DNA from: a virus
Length of the DNA stretch: 26,316 nt
Reading direction: 5' to 3' (one strand)
IMG/VR virus record: IMGVR_UViG_3300021093_000316
Location: 1 to 26,316 of that record
Positions 8,603 to 14,651 of the stretch are shown here, in pieces. The notes beneath the pieces were generated by a model, which saw only the letters and a program-made list of their open reading frames with translations, made no database searches and had not been told where the DNA came from. Positions within the stretch are counted from its first letter, which is position 1; each line of letters opens with the position of its first letter. Both the position numbers and the translations under genes were made by a program.

Positions 8603-8776
8603 ATGACTCAAGGAATCACGGTTGCAAAGGTTGCAAAACCAAAGCAATCAACCCGTCTACGCAAAGTTTTCTGCGAGGTTGACGGTTACATTGCAAGAAT
8701 CTCCCGCTCTACACTTATCACCTATGGCAGCCCTATCTGCCCCGCATGCAATCAAGCCATGAAAGAGGTTAAATAA
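8603..8776 (+). CDS. Small basic zinc-ribbon-like protein
   Basis: A 57-residue protein. A frame opens at 8567, but the start is the ATG at 8603, preceded by GGAGG at the right distance (GACTGGAGGC). It is Lys/Arg-rich at the N-terminus, then has a lone Cys (VFCEVDGY) followed after about 26 residues by a CPAC pair. That gives three cysteines, fewer than a full zinc ribbon, although a His or a second subunit might complete a site. It is the first gene of the plus-strand block and lies two bases before the amidoligase, so the two are probably translated together. It could be a DNA-binding accessory protein or a substrate or carrier for the ligase; neither is shown. Confidence 0.7.
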   Translation: MTQGITVAKVAKPKQSTRLRKVFCEVDGYIARISRSTLITYGSPICPACNQAMKEVK

Positions 8777-8778
8777 TC

Positions 8779-9579
8779 ATGGCGGTCATTACTTTCGGAA
8801 TGGAATTTGAAATTCAAGGGCTAAGCCCTGCAATGGCCTCCCGCAGTTTAAACAATGCGGGAATTGAGTGTGACCAAGGGCATGACGGTTCTTGGTCTGC
8901 AAAATATGACGGCAGCGTTTCAAGAGGTGCGGAGGTAATCTCTCCAATCCTCACCGCTCCCCGTCTGAATGAGGCTCACAGGGTTACCAAGGCGCTAAAA
9001 ACAGATGGCGCACGGGTTGACCGTGCCACTGGTTTTCATGTGCATATTGGAGAGCAATCTCTAGGTTTTAACCAAGACTCAACCCGTGCGTCTGGTAGCC
9101 ATCTCGCAAATTTGGTTATTAATTGGTACGCAGCGCATCACGCAATCGCTGCACTGGTTGCGCCTTCTCGCCTACATAATCGTTACTGTGAAGTGTTAGA
9201 TGAGGCTCGCGCCATGCTTCAAGCAGACTACAGCAGCCAAGGCAGCCGTGGCGCGTGGAATGGCAACCGATATGTGAGTCTCAATCTGCAATCTATGCTC
9301 TCGCATGGCACCGTAGAAGTTCGCCTCCATCAAGGCACTTTAAACGGTGTAAAGGCCATCGCATGGAGTCAATTTATCTCGGCCTTCATTGATGCAACTT
9401 GCAACAAAAGCCTAAGCGCCATTGACATGGTGGGAATCAATCCCTTCAGACATGAGCGCGGAACTTGGCGCAGCGTTGCCGAGTGCCACACTTTGCTGGA
9501 TGCCTTGGTAAATCTAGGTAGTTTAAACGCCTCCACTGGGGATTGGCTAAAGAACCGAGCCAATGACTTAAACAGTTAG
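8779..9579 (+). CDS. Amidoligase-family protein (putative COOH-NH2 ligase)
   Basis: A 266-residue protein that I recognise as a member of the Amidoligase_2-like family, ATP-dependent enzymes of the glutamine synthetase/COOH-NH2 ligase superfamily that form amide or peptide bonds. Visible hallmarks in order: FGMEFE at residues 6-11 (metal/ATP acids), DGSVS and GAEVISP at 44-56, TGFHVHIG at 84-91, NRYVSLNL at 163-170, and GTVEVRLHQGTLN at 177-189. These are the conserved strands and acid/His/Arg residues of the family. Length is normal. The gene lies in the same block as a class II glutamine amidotransferase (10063-10941), a partner seen for this family in other genomes. The pair may modify a peptide, protein or nucleobase with an amide. 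The substrate is unknown. A GTTTAAAC copy lies near each end of the gene. Confidence 0.85.
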   Translation: MAVITFGMEFEIQGLSPAMASRSLNNAGIECDQGHDGSWSAKYDGSVSRGAEVISPILTAPRLNEAHRVTKALKTDGARVDRATGFHVHIGEQSLGFNQDSTRASGSHLANLVINWYAAHHAIAALVAPSRLHNRYCEVLDEARAMLQADYSSQGSRGAWNGNRYVSLNLQSMLSHGTVEVRLHQGTLNGVKAIAWSQFISAFIDATCNKSLSAIDMVGINPFRHERGTWRSVAECHTLLDALVNLGSLNASTGDWLKNRANDLNS

Positions 9580-9586
9580 CGGGGCA

Positions 9587-9632
9587 GCCTGCCCCTAGTG
9601 GGCTAAGCGTGGGTGCAATCCTCACGGCAGGC
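9587..9632 (+). other. tRNA-like minihelix (acceptor stem plus T-arm)
   Basis: GCCTGCC (9587-9593) pairs over 7 bp with GGCAGGC (9626-9632). Directly before the 3' strand is a 5-bp arm GTGGG/CTCAC (9609-9613, 9621-9625, one G-U pair) closing a 7-base loop TGCAATC. This is the geometry of a tRNA acceptor stem stacked on a T-arm, and the loop is one base from the usual TTCRANY pattern. Only 15 bases (CCTAGTGGGCTAAGC) separate the halves, so there is no room for D and anticodon arms, and no CCA is encoded. It could be a decayed tRNA, a tRNA mimic or chance. A competing hairpin GGGGCAG/CTGCCCC (9581-9595) overlaps the 5' strand. Confidence 0.35.
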
Positions 9633-9682
9633 ACAAACACGGCGGAAAGCCCGCAGTGTTTAAACGAAAGGACTGGAAACTC

Positions 9683-9823
9683 ATGATTGAGTTCTATATC
9701 TACGGAAAAAACGGGCACCTAATTAGCATCAACAAAGCCAAAGACTTGGCAGAAATTGCTAAAATCAAGGCAGCGCTGGAAAACAATCAGCAAAAAATCA
9801 CCATCGCAAAGATAGGTGTTTAA
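9683..9823 (+). CDS. 46-residue hypothetical protein
   Basis: The frame runs from ATG 9683 to a TAA that is itself part of a GTTTAAAC palindrome (9818-9825). The ribosome-binding region GACTGGAAA is upstream, in the same GACTGGA context as other starts in this block. The product is Lys/Ile/Ala-rich, with a short beta-like N-terminus (MIEFYIYGKNG) and then a helix. There is no cysteine and no membrane segment. The next gene starts three bases after the stop. I do not recognise it; the tight packing supports it being real. Confidence 0.5.
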   Translation: MIEFYIYGKNGHLISINKAKDLAEIAKIKAALENNQQKITIAKIGV

Positions 9824-9825
9824 AC

Positions 9826-9921
9826 ATGGAATACGAACACCTCAACGGCACCGCGATGCTATTGATAGCGCTGCTTATCTGGGCGTTATACAAGGCACGC
9901 ACCAGTGCCAAAGGGAAATAA
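9826..9921 (+). CDS. 31-residue single-pass membrane microprotein
   Basis: The frame runs from ATG 9826 to TAA 9921. A short polar N-terminus (MEYEHLNGTA) is followed by a hydrophobic helix of about 14 residues (MLLIALLIWALYKA) and a positive tail (RTSAKGK), a pattern that suggests an N-out, C-in inner-membrane microprotein. The ATG directly follows a GTTTAAAC site and there is no strong ribosome-binding site, so translation may depend on the gene before it. Function unknown. Confidence 0.45.
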   Translation: MEYEHLNGTAMLLIALLIWALYKARTSAKGK

Positions 9922-9925
9922 AACA

Positions 9926-10009
9926 ATGAAAGAAAATGATGACTGTTTAAACAACACCGTCATTTGTGGCGACTGCTTGCGACCTTCGTGTAAAGGTTGC
10001 GAGCAGTAG
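9926..10009 (+). CDS. 27-residue cysteine-rich microprotein
   Basis: The frame runs from ATG 9926 to TAG 10009, with AAGGGA upstream. In 27 residues there are five cysteines, arranged as C7, then C-G-D-C (14-17), then C-K-G-C (22-25). Two CxxC knuckles in so short a chain fit a single structural zinc (or other metal) site. It sits between the membrane microprotein and the amidotransferase. A GTTTAAAC copy lies inside the frame (Leu-Asn). Given its size I rate it as probable rather than certain. Confidence 0.45.
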   Translation: MKENDDCLNNTVICGDCLRPSCKGCEQ

Positions 10010-10023
10010 CCTTATGATATACT
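9997..10023 (+). promoter_or_regulatory. Candidate promoter for the amidotransferase gene
   Basis: TTGCGA (9997-10002) and TATACT (10018-10023) are separated by 15 bp, close to a sigma-70-type promoter with a short spacer. The -35 box overlaps the end of the 27-residue gene. Transcription would begin about 30 bp before the ATG at 10063. Confidence 0.35.
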
Positions 10024-10062
10024 TAACCTACTGACCAACTACTAGACTGGAGAATGTAACTT

Positions 10063-10941
10063 ATGTGTGGAATAGCAGGCTATTGTCTGGATGCTAAGCA
10101 CTACTCACGCATCAGCACTAGCGACCTCGCTGGGCAGATGCTTTACGACATTGAACACCGTGGCACCGATGCAACTGGTGCTGCATGGATTAACCCACGC
10201 AACGGCAGGCGCGTTATCAGCAAGGCAGCAACTAGCGCGACTAAGTTCGTGCCCAAGGCGGGCGCTAATCTATGCAATGGCGCAACGACTGCCATCTTGC
10301 ACACGCGCTTTGCGACCCAAGGTTCGCCAACTGTTGCGAGCAACAATCACCCAATACCACGCGGTAAAATCGTACTTACTCACAACGGACACATCAGCAA
10401 CGACACCGAATTGTTTAAACAACTAGGTGTGCCCCGCCTGGGGCAAGTAGATAGCGAGGCTGCTGCTGCTCTCATTGCTTTCAGTAAAGAAAAGCCATGG
10501 GAAATCTTGACCCAACTCTATGGCACTGCAGCACTTGCATGGGTTACCCAACACGACCCGCGCTCATTACATCTAGCCCGCGTAAACTCATCACCGCTAT
10601 GGCTAGGTCAATCTAATTATGGCTCCCTCTTTTACGGCTCTACTAAGGAAACCGTGGAGAACGCTGCAATTATGAGCGACTCAGAGATTGATTGGTTTCA
10701 TGATGCTGCCGAGGGTGAGTACTTCAAGGTACGCGATGGCGCAATCATTGAATATCAGACCTTTGAGCCAACTAAGCCAGAGCCTATCTACTACGGCGTG
10801 AACTGGTGGAATGAGTACGACACGGTAACAACTGCACCGCGTGCTTATGCAACCGAACTTGACTACTATGGCAAATACAATCAACGCCGTGCAGATAAGT
10901 ACGCACGCTGGTGGGAGGATAAAGACGAACTAAACTTCTAG
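10063..10941 (+). CDS. Class II glutamine amidotransferase (Ntn-hydrolase domain)
   Basis: A 292-residue protein consisting essentially of the glutaminase domain of class II amidotransferases, which releases ammonia from glutamine for a partner synthetase. It begins MCGIAGY, so Cys2 becomes the N-terminal nucleophile after Met removal. Other family residues are clear: RGTDATGA at 33-40, HTRFAT at 80-85, NNHPI at 94-98, THNGHISND at 106-114 and DSEAAA at 130-135. No synthetase or isomerase domain follows, so it needs a partner; the amidoligase at 8779-9579 is the obvious candidate. The start has GGAG ten bases upstream. The last residues are rich in Tyr, Arg, Trp and acidic residues. A factor-independent terminator follows. 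Confidence 0.9.
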   Translation: MCGIAGYCLDAKHYSRISTSDLAGQMLYDIEHRGTDATGAAWINPRNGRRVISKAATSATKFVPKAGANLCNGATTAILHTRFATQGSPTVASNNHPIPRGKIVLTHNGHISNDTELFKQLGVPRLGQVDSEAAAALIAFSKEKPWEILTQLYGTAALAWVTQHDPRSLHLARVNSSPLWLGQSNYGSLFYGSTKETVENAAIMSDSEIDWFHDAAEGEYFKVRDGAIIEYQTFEPTKPEPIYYGVNWWNEYDTVTTAPRAYATELDYYGKYNQRRADKYARWWEDKDELNF

Positions 10942-10977
10942 TTCTGTACAGTACTGCTAACTCTCCACTGTTTAAAC

Positions 10978-11011
10978 AAGAACCCCTGCTTCGCGGCGGG
11001 GGTTCTTTATT
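10978..11011 (+). terminator. Strong intrinsic terminator after the amidotransferase gene
   Basis: A 30-base hairpin (10978-11007) pairs AAGAACCCC with GGGGGTTCTT and continues through G-C and G-U pairs to a 4-base loop, then TTTATT. It should end the first part of the plus-strand block. A GTTTAAAC copy (10970-10977) touches its 5' foot, as another copy does at the terminator near 20180. Confidence 0.85.
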
Positions 11012-11051
11012 ATCATATTGCGCCGCAGATAATGTTCGCCGTGTTTAAACA

Positions 11052-11120
11052 ATACAAAAAAATATTTTTGTTTTTTTTTGTATAACCTTCTTGACTTTAA
11101 GATAACAAATGTGAGAAACT
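11052..11120 (+). promoter_or_regulatory. AT-rich inverted repeat and possible promoter before the second early sub-operon
   Basis: ATACAAAAAAA (11052-11062) and TTTTTTTGTAT (11073-11083) form an 11-bp inverted repeat next to a GTTTAAAC copy at 11043. Just downstream is a good -35-like TTGACT (11091-11096), but the best -10 at 18 bp spacing (GAAACT, 11115-11120) is poor. TATAAC at 11081 is another possible -10. Some promoter is expected here because the preceding terminator is strong. The AT-rich repeat could also be an UP-like or bending element. Confidence 0.35.
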
Positions 11121-11148
11121 TGCGCTCCCAACAAGAAAGGATAGACAA

Positions 11149-11325
11149 ATGTATTTAGCGACTGGCGAAATCATCGGCATCATCATTGCACTTATCAGTG
11201 CATTAATCGTGCTGGCTCTAGCCATGAAAGACAATGCTCGTTTAAACAAATACAACACATACCTACGCAAGCGTAACTTAGAACTAACTAAGAAACTTGA
11301 GAACTCAGTAGAAAGACCCTTCTGA
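11149..11325 (+). CDS. 58-residue membrane-anchored coiled protein
   Basis: The frame runs from ATG 11149 to TGA 11325, with GAAAGGA upstream. After seven residues comes one hydrophobic helix (about residues 8-26, IIGIIIALISALIVLALAM) and then a basic helical tail (LNKYNTYLRKRNLELTKKLE) with heptad-like leucines. The likely topology is one membrane pass with a cytoplasmic coiled tail. Its TGA shares a base with the next ATG (TGATG), so the genes are coupled. No function recognised. Confidence 0.6.
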   Translation: MYLATGEIIGIIIALISALIVLALAMKDNARLNKYNTYLRKRNLELTKKLENSVERPF

Positions 11326-11531
11326 TGAGTGAATCACCCAAAAAAATAACACACGCAACGGCTCAGACGAAAGCCATACGCAGATTGGTAGACTTGCACC
11401 GCAAGCAATACCAAGAACTGTATCGTGATGAATGTGCCAAGTTAGGGCTGGACAATAACCCGACCAAGGAACAACGCATCGCAAAACTTAAGGAACAATT
11501 ACAAAGACTGGAGAAAAAAAATGTCTACTAA
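11325..11531 (+). CDS. 68-residue basic helical protein
   Basis: Starts at the ATG overlapping the previous stop. It is highly charged (many Lys, Arg, Glu, Gln) and almost entirely helical, with a C-terminal coiled-coil-like stretch (RIAKLKEQLQRLEKK). No cysteines or membrane segment. The composition would suit a nucleic-acid or protein adaptor, but there is no recognisable domain. The end overlaps the start of the next gene by 11 bases and contains that gene's ribosome-binding site (GACTGGAG). Confidence 0.6.
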   Translation: MSESPKKITHATAQTKAIRRLVDLHRKQYQELYRDECAKLGLDNNPTKEQRIAKLKEQLQRLEKKNVY

Positions 11532-11790
11532 ACAAAGCACCAAGCAAAGCACTTATGAAGGTTGGAAAAACTACGAAACATGGAATTGTGCGCTATGGAT
11601 TAATAATGATTATCCGCTTTATCTAAGCGCCACAATTTTCATGAAAGCATACCGAGGGGTAAAGCCTTACCGAGATTGGGTGAAGGTTGCTGGACTAACA
11701 AACTCGCAAACCAAAGACGGATGCAAATGGCTCAGCAGTAAATTATCTTATGCAGAACTTAATCAAATGATGGAAGGGTTAAACTCATGA
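11521..11790 (+). CDS. Conserved phage protein of the WKNYETWN type
   Basis: An 89-residue protein starting at ATG 11521 with GACTGGAG upstream. The signature YEGWKNYETWNCALWINND (residues 12-30) matches a small protein family common in phages and mobile elements (I recall it as DUF7249-like), of unknown function. The rest is helical, with DGCKWLSSKLS near the end. Its TGA overlaps the ATG of the next gene. The family resemblance is from memory and rests on this one motif. Confidence 0.7.
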   Translation: MSTKQSTKQSTYEGWKNYETWNCALWINNDYPLYLSATIFMKAYRGVKPYRDWVKVAGLTNSQTKDGCKWLSSKLSYAELNQMMEGLNS

Positions 11791-11903
11791 AATTAATTAT
11801 CTGCCCAGTATGCAGTAAAGAATGGCAACTGCGAAGTGGTATGGCCTATCAAAGCCTAGTGCGCCATATCAAAGACGAACATAAGGACAAGGTGAAAGCA
11901 TGA
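11787..11903 (+). CDS. 38-residue C2H2 zinc-finger microprotein
   Basis: Starts at ATG 11787, overlapping the previous stop (ATGA), and ends at TGA 11903, overlapping the next start. The sequence has CPVC at residues 6-9 and then H27 and H32 (VRHIKDEH), which is the spacing of a single classical C2H2-type zinc finger. Lys/Arg residues follow. It is likely a compact nucleic-acid or protein-binding module. Overlaps on both sides make it very likely to be a real gene despite its size. Confidence 0.65.
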   Translation: MKLIICPVCSKEWQLRSGMAYQSLVRHIKDEHKDKVKA

Positions 11904-12265
11904 GCGAACACAGGCAAGTAAAAGGCGTAGTAATACGCCCTGATGGGACACATGAGGAGAGATTGTTTAAACAACTTTCCGATTATCAAACAGCCGTGCA
12001 AGGAGTTATTGATGCGGTTCGTTTATACGATTACAACGGCAGGGAGGTGGGGTGCGCGTATGTAGACGATGAAGGATTGCTCAAGGGTTTATCCATGAAT
12101 CCATTAGGCAGTGCCATATCGTTCCTCTTTGGTAACACGCCTCACTTGGTAGGCAACATCGTAATCGTTGGTAAAGTAGATGATGAAGGTTACGACACCG
12201 ACATCCCTGATTACCTATTGACCCTAATAAAAAAGATTAGCGCCAAAGAAGAACTGGTCGCATAA
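11900..12265 (+). CDS. DUF3846-like protein
   Basis: A 121-residue protein, start overlapping the previous stop. The segment CAYVDDEGLLKGLSMNP (52-68) followed by a small hydrophobic region (LGSAISFLFG) and VGNIVIVGKVDDEG resembles the DUF3846 family, small proteins found in phages and mobile elements, often near anti-restriction genes. Function unknown. One GTTTAAAC copy encodes Phe-Lys near residue 23. The stop shares a base with the next ATG. Confidence 0.65.
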   Translation: MSEHRQVKGVVIRPDGTHEERLFKQLSDYQTAVQGVIDAVRLYDYNGREVGCAYVDDEGLLKGLSMNPLGSAISFLFGNTPHLVGNIVIVGKVDDEGYDTDIPDYLLTLIKKISAKEELVA

Positions 12266-12705
12266 TGTTTAAACGATTAGTCGCCATCTTCCTTATAGTA
12301 ACGGCAAGCGTGACTATAGACGACAGATTCTTTGATAAATCACATGTGCCTATCACGCCAGCACTAAGCAGTGATGAAGTGGCAGGCACGGTGATTGCTT
12401 TCTATGAGAACGAATACCAACGCTACGCAATAGACATGCTCACCCAAGCGGGCAAATTGGAGCAGTGGTCATGCCTTTACACACTCTGGATGCGAGAGAG
12501 TAACTGGAATCCACGGTCATTAAATCGTAAGAGTGGGGCATACGGAATTGCCCAGTTCATGCCAGTAACATGGGAACTCGTAGGGTTTAAACGCACCGAC
12601 AATGGTTTCATTCAAGTGGAGGCAGGACTTGTATACATTCAACGCAAGTATGGCGGGAATATCTGTAAGGCACTAGGTAGCAACATCTCAAGGGGGTGGT
12701 ACTAA
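12265..12705 (+). CDS. Secreted lytic transglycosylase-like (SLT/lysozyme-fold) protein
   Basis: A 146-residue protein. The N-terminus (MFKRLVAIFLIVTASVT) is a clear signal peptide or membrane anchor. The catalytic domain has LWMRESNWNPRS (residues 75-85, with E78 the expected catalytic acid), GAYGIAQFMPVTWE (91-104) and a C-terminal GLVYIQRKYGG, all typical of soluble lytic transglycosylases that cut the glycan strand of peptidoglycan. It ends in the early operon, far from the holin-endolysin pair, so it may act in superinfection exclusion, wall remodelling or late lysis rather than as the main endolysin. GTTTAAAC copies lie at its start (Met-Phe-Lys) and near residue 108. Confidence 0.85.
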   Translation: MFKRLVAIFLIVTASVTIDDRFFDKSHVPITPALSSDEVAGTVIAFYENEYQRYAIDMLTQAGKLEQWSCLYTLWMRESNWNPRSLNRKSGAYGIAQFMPVTWELVGFKRTDNGFIQVEAGLVYIQRKYGGNICKALGSNISRGWY

Positions 12706-12869
12706 TGAAAGAAGATTTGGCTAAGCATATAATTAAAAAAGGTTTTACCTACACCATTGAGGTTGAGCCAGTAATTATGCGGGAATCAATCAAACTTGAT
12801 GACCTTGTTGATTGCATTAACGAATATTTGATTGGAGAAAAAAATGAACATAACGCCAGTGTTTCATAA
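12705..12869 (+). CDS. 54-residue acidic hypothetical protein
   Basis: The frame runs from ATG 12705 (sharing a base with the previous TAA) to TAA 12869. AGGGGGTGG lies just upstream as a ribosome-binding site. The product has two short charged helices and one Cys. The C-terminal 26 bases overlap the whiB start in another frame, and the whiB ribosome-binding site lies inside it. No family recognised. Confidence 0.55.
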   Translation: MKEDLAKHIIKKGFTYTIEVEPVIMRESIKLDDLVDCINEYLIGEKNEHNASVS

Positions 12870-13188
12870 GATACGCAAAAGAGAGGCGCGTGGGCGTGTG
12901 TATTACACACTTGTGTACAATCCAAGCAACTTTAAAGATGCTAAGTGTGCGGGTGTATCAACAGAAAACTTCTATCCAATCACGGATAAGTTTACCCCCG
13001 AACAGGAGCGCTACATACGAGAGCGAATCTGCGGTGGTTGTCCAGTCATTGAGGCATGTGCCGAATGGGGATTGGTCCACGAACGCTACGGTATATGGGG
13101 TGGCATGACCCCAGCAATGCGTGATAAAGAACGCAAAAGGAGGGGTTGGGCGCTGGTTGACCCGCAGTTGAAAGACAGAAAAAATTAA
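12844..13188 (+). CDS. whiB: WhiB-family iron-sulfur transcription regulator
   Basis: A 114-residue protein starting at ATG 12844 with GGAG six bases upstream; an upstream in-frame TTG at 12832 is less likely. Four conserved cysteines are C35, C63, C66 and C72 (KCAG, CGGC, AC), the ligands of a [4Fe-4S] cluster, followed by the WhiB signature YGIWGGMTP at 82-90 and a basic tail (RDKERKRR). WhiB proteins act in Actinobacteria with the primary sigma factor to alter transcription; the phage TM4 member inhibits a host homologue and causes superinfection exclusion. This gene is the best direct sign that the host is an actinobacterium. It ends the plus-strand block before a terminator. Confidence 0.92.
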   Translation: MNITPVFHKIRKREARGRVYYTLVYNPSNFKDAKCAGVSTENFYPITDKFTPEQERYIRERICGGCPVIEACAEWGLVHERYGIWGGMTPAMRDKERKRRGWALVDPQLKDRKN

Positions 13189-13203
13189 GTTAAACTAGAA
13201 CAG

Positions 13204-13249
13204 CAAGCACCGCCTAGGTACCAGTCCCGAAAGCGGTGCTTGTTTATTT
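13204..13249. terminator. Intrinsic terminator after whiB
   Basis: CAAGCACCGC (13204-13213) pairs perfectly over 10 bp with GCGGTGCTTG (13233-13242), loop 19, followed by TTTATTTAT. It separates the convergent whiB and dNMP kinase genes. Confidence 0.85.
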
Positions 13250-13267
13250 ATGAGGCGCACAATTCCG

Positions 13268-13804
13268 TCATAGTTTAAACACATTGTGCATTAGCATAAA
13301 TAATTCATCAGATAAATCATCAAGAGTTCCATCGTTGTAAAGCACTCGTTTAAACATGTAGTTATCCAGAGCGCGTTCACTAATATGGTCATTAACTGCG
13401 CCGTGGTTATGTCTGTTTATACGCCACACTTCCCCGTCTTGATTCTCAATCATGCGTGCTTCGTTAGGAAAACGAACATCGGGTATAACAATGCGCTCAC
13501 CAGTGGCAACTTGACTTAACAAACGCCACACCCAAACATCTTCATGTATTAATTTGCGCCCAACTTCAGTGCCCATGGCCTGAAGCAAACGGCGCACCTC
13601 ATCTTTAGATTTAGCAACATTCCACCCATACATTTGTACTGACTCGTTTAAACGCATGCCATTATGAAGAATAGGATTTAATGCAAGCAATGCTTCACGA
13701 ATACCATCAGCAAACGCCATTCGTTTAAACCCATAGTTAAGTACAAGTAGTTCTGCAACTGTATCCTTGCCACTGCGAGCGTACCCGCTCAATCCGATAA
13801 TCAT
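13268..13804 (-). CDS. Deoxynucleoside monophosphate kinase
   Basis: A 178-residue P-loop kinase. The Walker A loop is GYARSGKDT at residues 7-15, typical of phage dNMP kinases that convert dNMPs to dNDPs for DNA synthesis. GFKRMAFADGIREAL (25-39) and IVIPDVRFPNEA (about 109-120) are further family features. The start at ATG 13804 has AAGGAGG upstream and overlaps the stop of the preceding microprotein. It is the last gene of the minus-strand replication block and carries four GTTTAAAC copies, including one within its last codons. Confidence 0.88.
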   Translation of the reverse strand: MIIGLSGYARSGKDTVAELLVLNYGFKRMAFADGIREALLALNPILHNGMRLNESVQMYGWNVAKSKDEVRRLLQAMGTEVGRKLIHEDVWVWRLLSQVATGERIVIPDVRFPNEARMIENQDGEVWRINRHNHGAVNDHISERALDNYMFKRVLYNDGTLDDLSDELFMLMHNVFKL

Positions 13805-13965
13805 TTATCCTCCTTGTATGGACTTTCCTTCTGCTCTCTATGGCAGTTCATGCACCAATAGTAGTCAACTGGGTCGTCAAAATTATCGCCTGCTAGTGTG
13901 CCAACCCAAAAATGAAAGCCAAACAAACACTTCAAACGGTTATACCAATACCAAAGGTAAATCAC
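13801..13965 (-). CDS. 54-residue CxxC microprotein
   Basis: Read from GTG 13965, which overlaps the TGA of the sigma-like gene, to a TGA overlapping the dNMP kinase ATG. It starts MIYLWYWYNRLKCLFGFHFW and later has YYWCMNCHRE, so a Cys-x2-Cys-His and an earlier Cys/His could bind zinc. It is aromatic-rich. The 4-nt overlaps on both sides argue that it is a real translated gene. Confidence 0.65.
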   Translation of the reverse strand: MIYLWYWYNRLKCLFGFHFWVGTLAGDNFDDPVDYYWCMNCHREQKESPYKEDK

Positions 13966-14651
13966 TCTTGCTCTTCCTGACTTCTAATCTCTGCTCTTGC
14001 TTCTGCATTAGAGCGAACGCGCCTACGCCCACGCCATACTGGTGCCTCTCCACCTAATCTGTCTTGCAACTTATTCAGTGCCCGTTTAACACGCTTACGC
14101 ATGGCTTCCTCAGTGGTTCCATAGGTTTCACCAAGGGCACCAAACTCCATACCGCCATTGGCATAGCGCATACGGAGTAGTTCTTTGTCTGTCTTGTTTA
14201 AACGGTCCAAGCCTGCAGCAACATCTGACAAAAGCGCAATGCGATTACCACCCTCAGATGGTTTAGTGCTACGACTTATGTACTCACTGCTCATATCAGG
14301 GGTGTCTGTCCAGCCTTGGTGTGTCCATACATCACGCAATAGTTCATGCAACACCTCATGTGTGTAGTAAAAACTATCATTGATTGGTGCGCGAGATAGG
14401 TGCGAGCGCTCTTTGGCTACATACTTCTGTGCTTCATTATAGAAAGTCTTACGCAGTTTAAACTTTAGACTTTCCTCTGCGCTCCATTGTTCTATCTTGT
14501 GCCAGTGTTCTAGTGCCCACAATGAAAGGTGCTGGTATAAATCATCAGTAGTTACAAGCCCACGGTGTATGCGATTAGCACGGGTTGCAACTTGGCGAGC
14601 AACACTATAGATAGTTTCCCAAACTTTATCTTGATTATCCATCAATGCCAT
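13962..14651 (-). CDS. Sigma-factor-like protein (ECF-type)
   Basis: A 229-residue protein (start ATG 14651, or ATG 14642 three codons later). The N-terminal half has TTDDLYQHLSLWALEHW, similar to sigma region 2 (DLxQ...). The C-terminal half has LRMRYANGGMEFGALGETYG followed by TTEEAMRKRVKRALNKLQD, a good match to a region 4 helix-turn-helix for the -35 element. The last 30 residues are Arg/Glu-rich. Related phage sigma factors redirect RNA polymerase to phage promoters. It overlaps the upstream gene by 17 bases. It could also be a region-4-type DNA-binding regulator rather than a full sigma factor. Confidence 0.75.
   Translation of the reverse strand: MALMDNQDKVWETIYSVARQVATRANRIHRGLVTTDDLYQHLSLWALEHWHKIEQWSAEESLKFKLRKTFYNEAQKYVAKERSHLSRAPINDSFYYTHEVLHELLRDVWTHQGWTDTPDMSSEYISRSTKPSEGGNRIALLSDVAAGLDRLNKTDKELLRMRYANGGMEFGALGETYGTTEEAMRKRVKRALNKLQDRLGGEAPVWRGRRRVRSNAEARAEIRSQEEQE

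Noticed and set aside
9587-9632. A functional tRNA gene
   Set aside because: No D or anticodon arm and no CCA; kept only as a tRNA-like fold.
9446-9718. Minus-strand frames under the amidoligase and tRNA-like region
   Set aside because: Composition is that of an antisense shadow and no start signal is present.
10054-10059. ATG-TAA minimal upstream frame before the amidotransferase
   Set aside because: Only two bases separate GGAGA from the ATG, too close for efficient initiation; the ATG at 10063 is the start.
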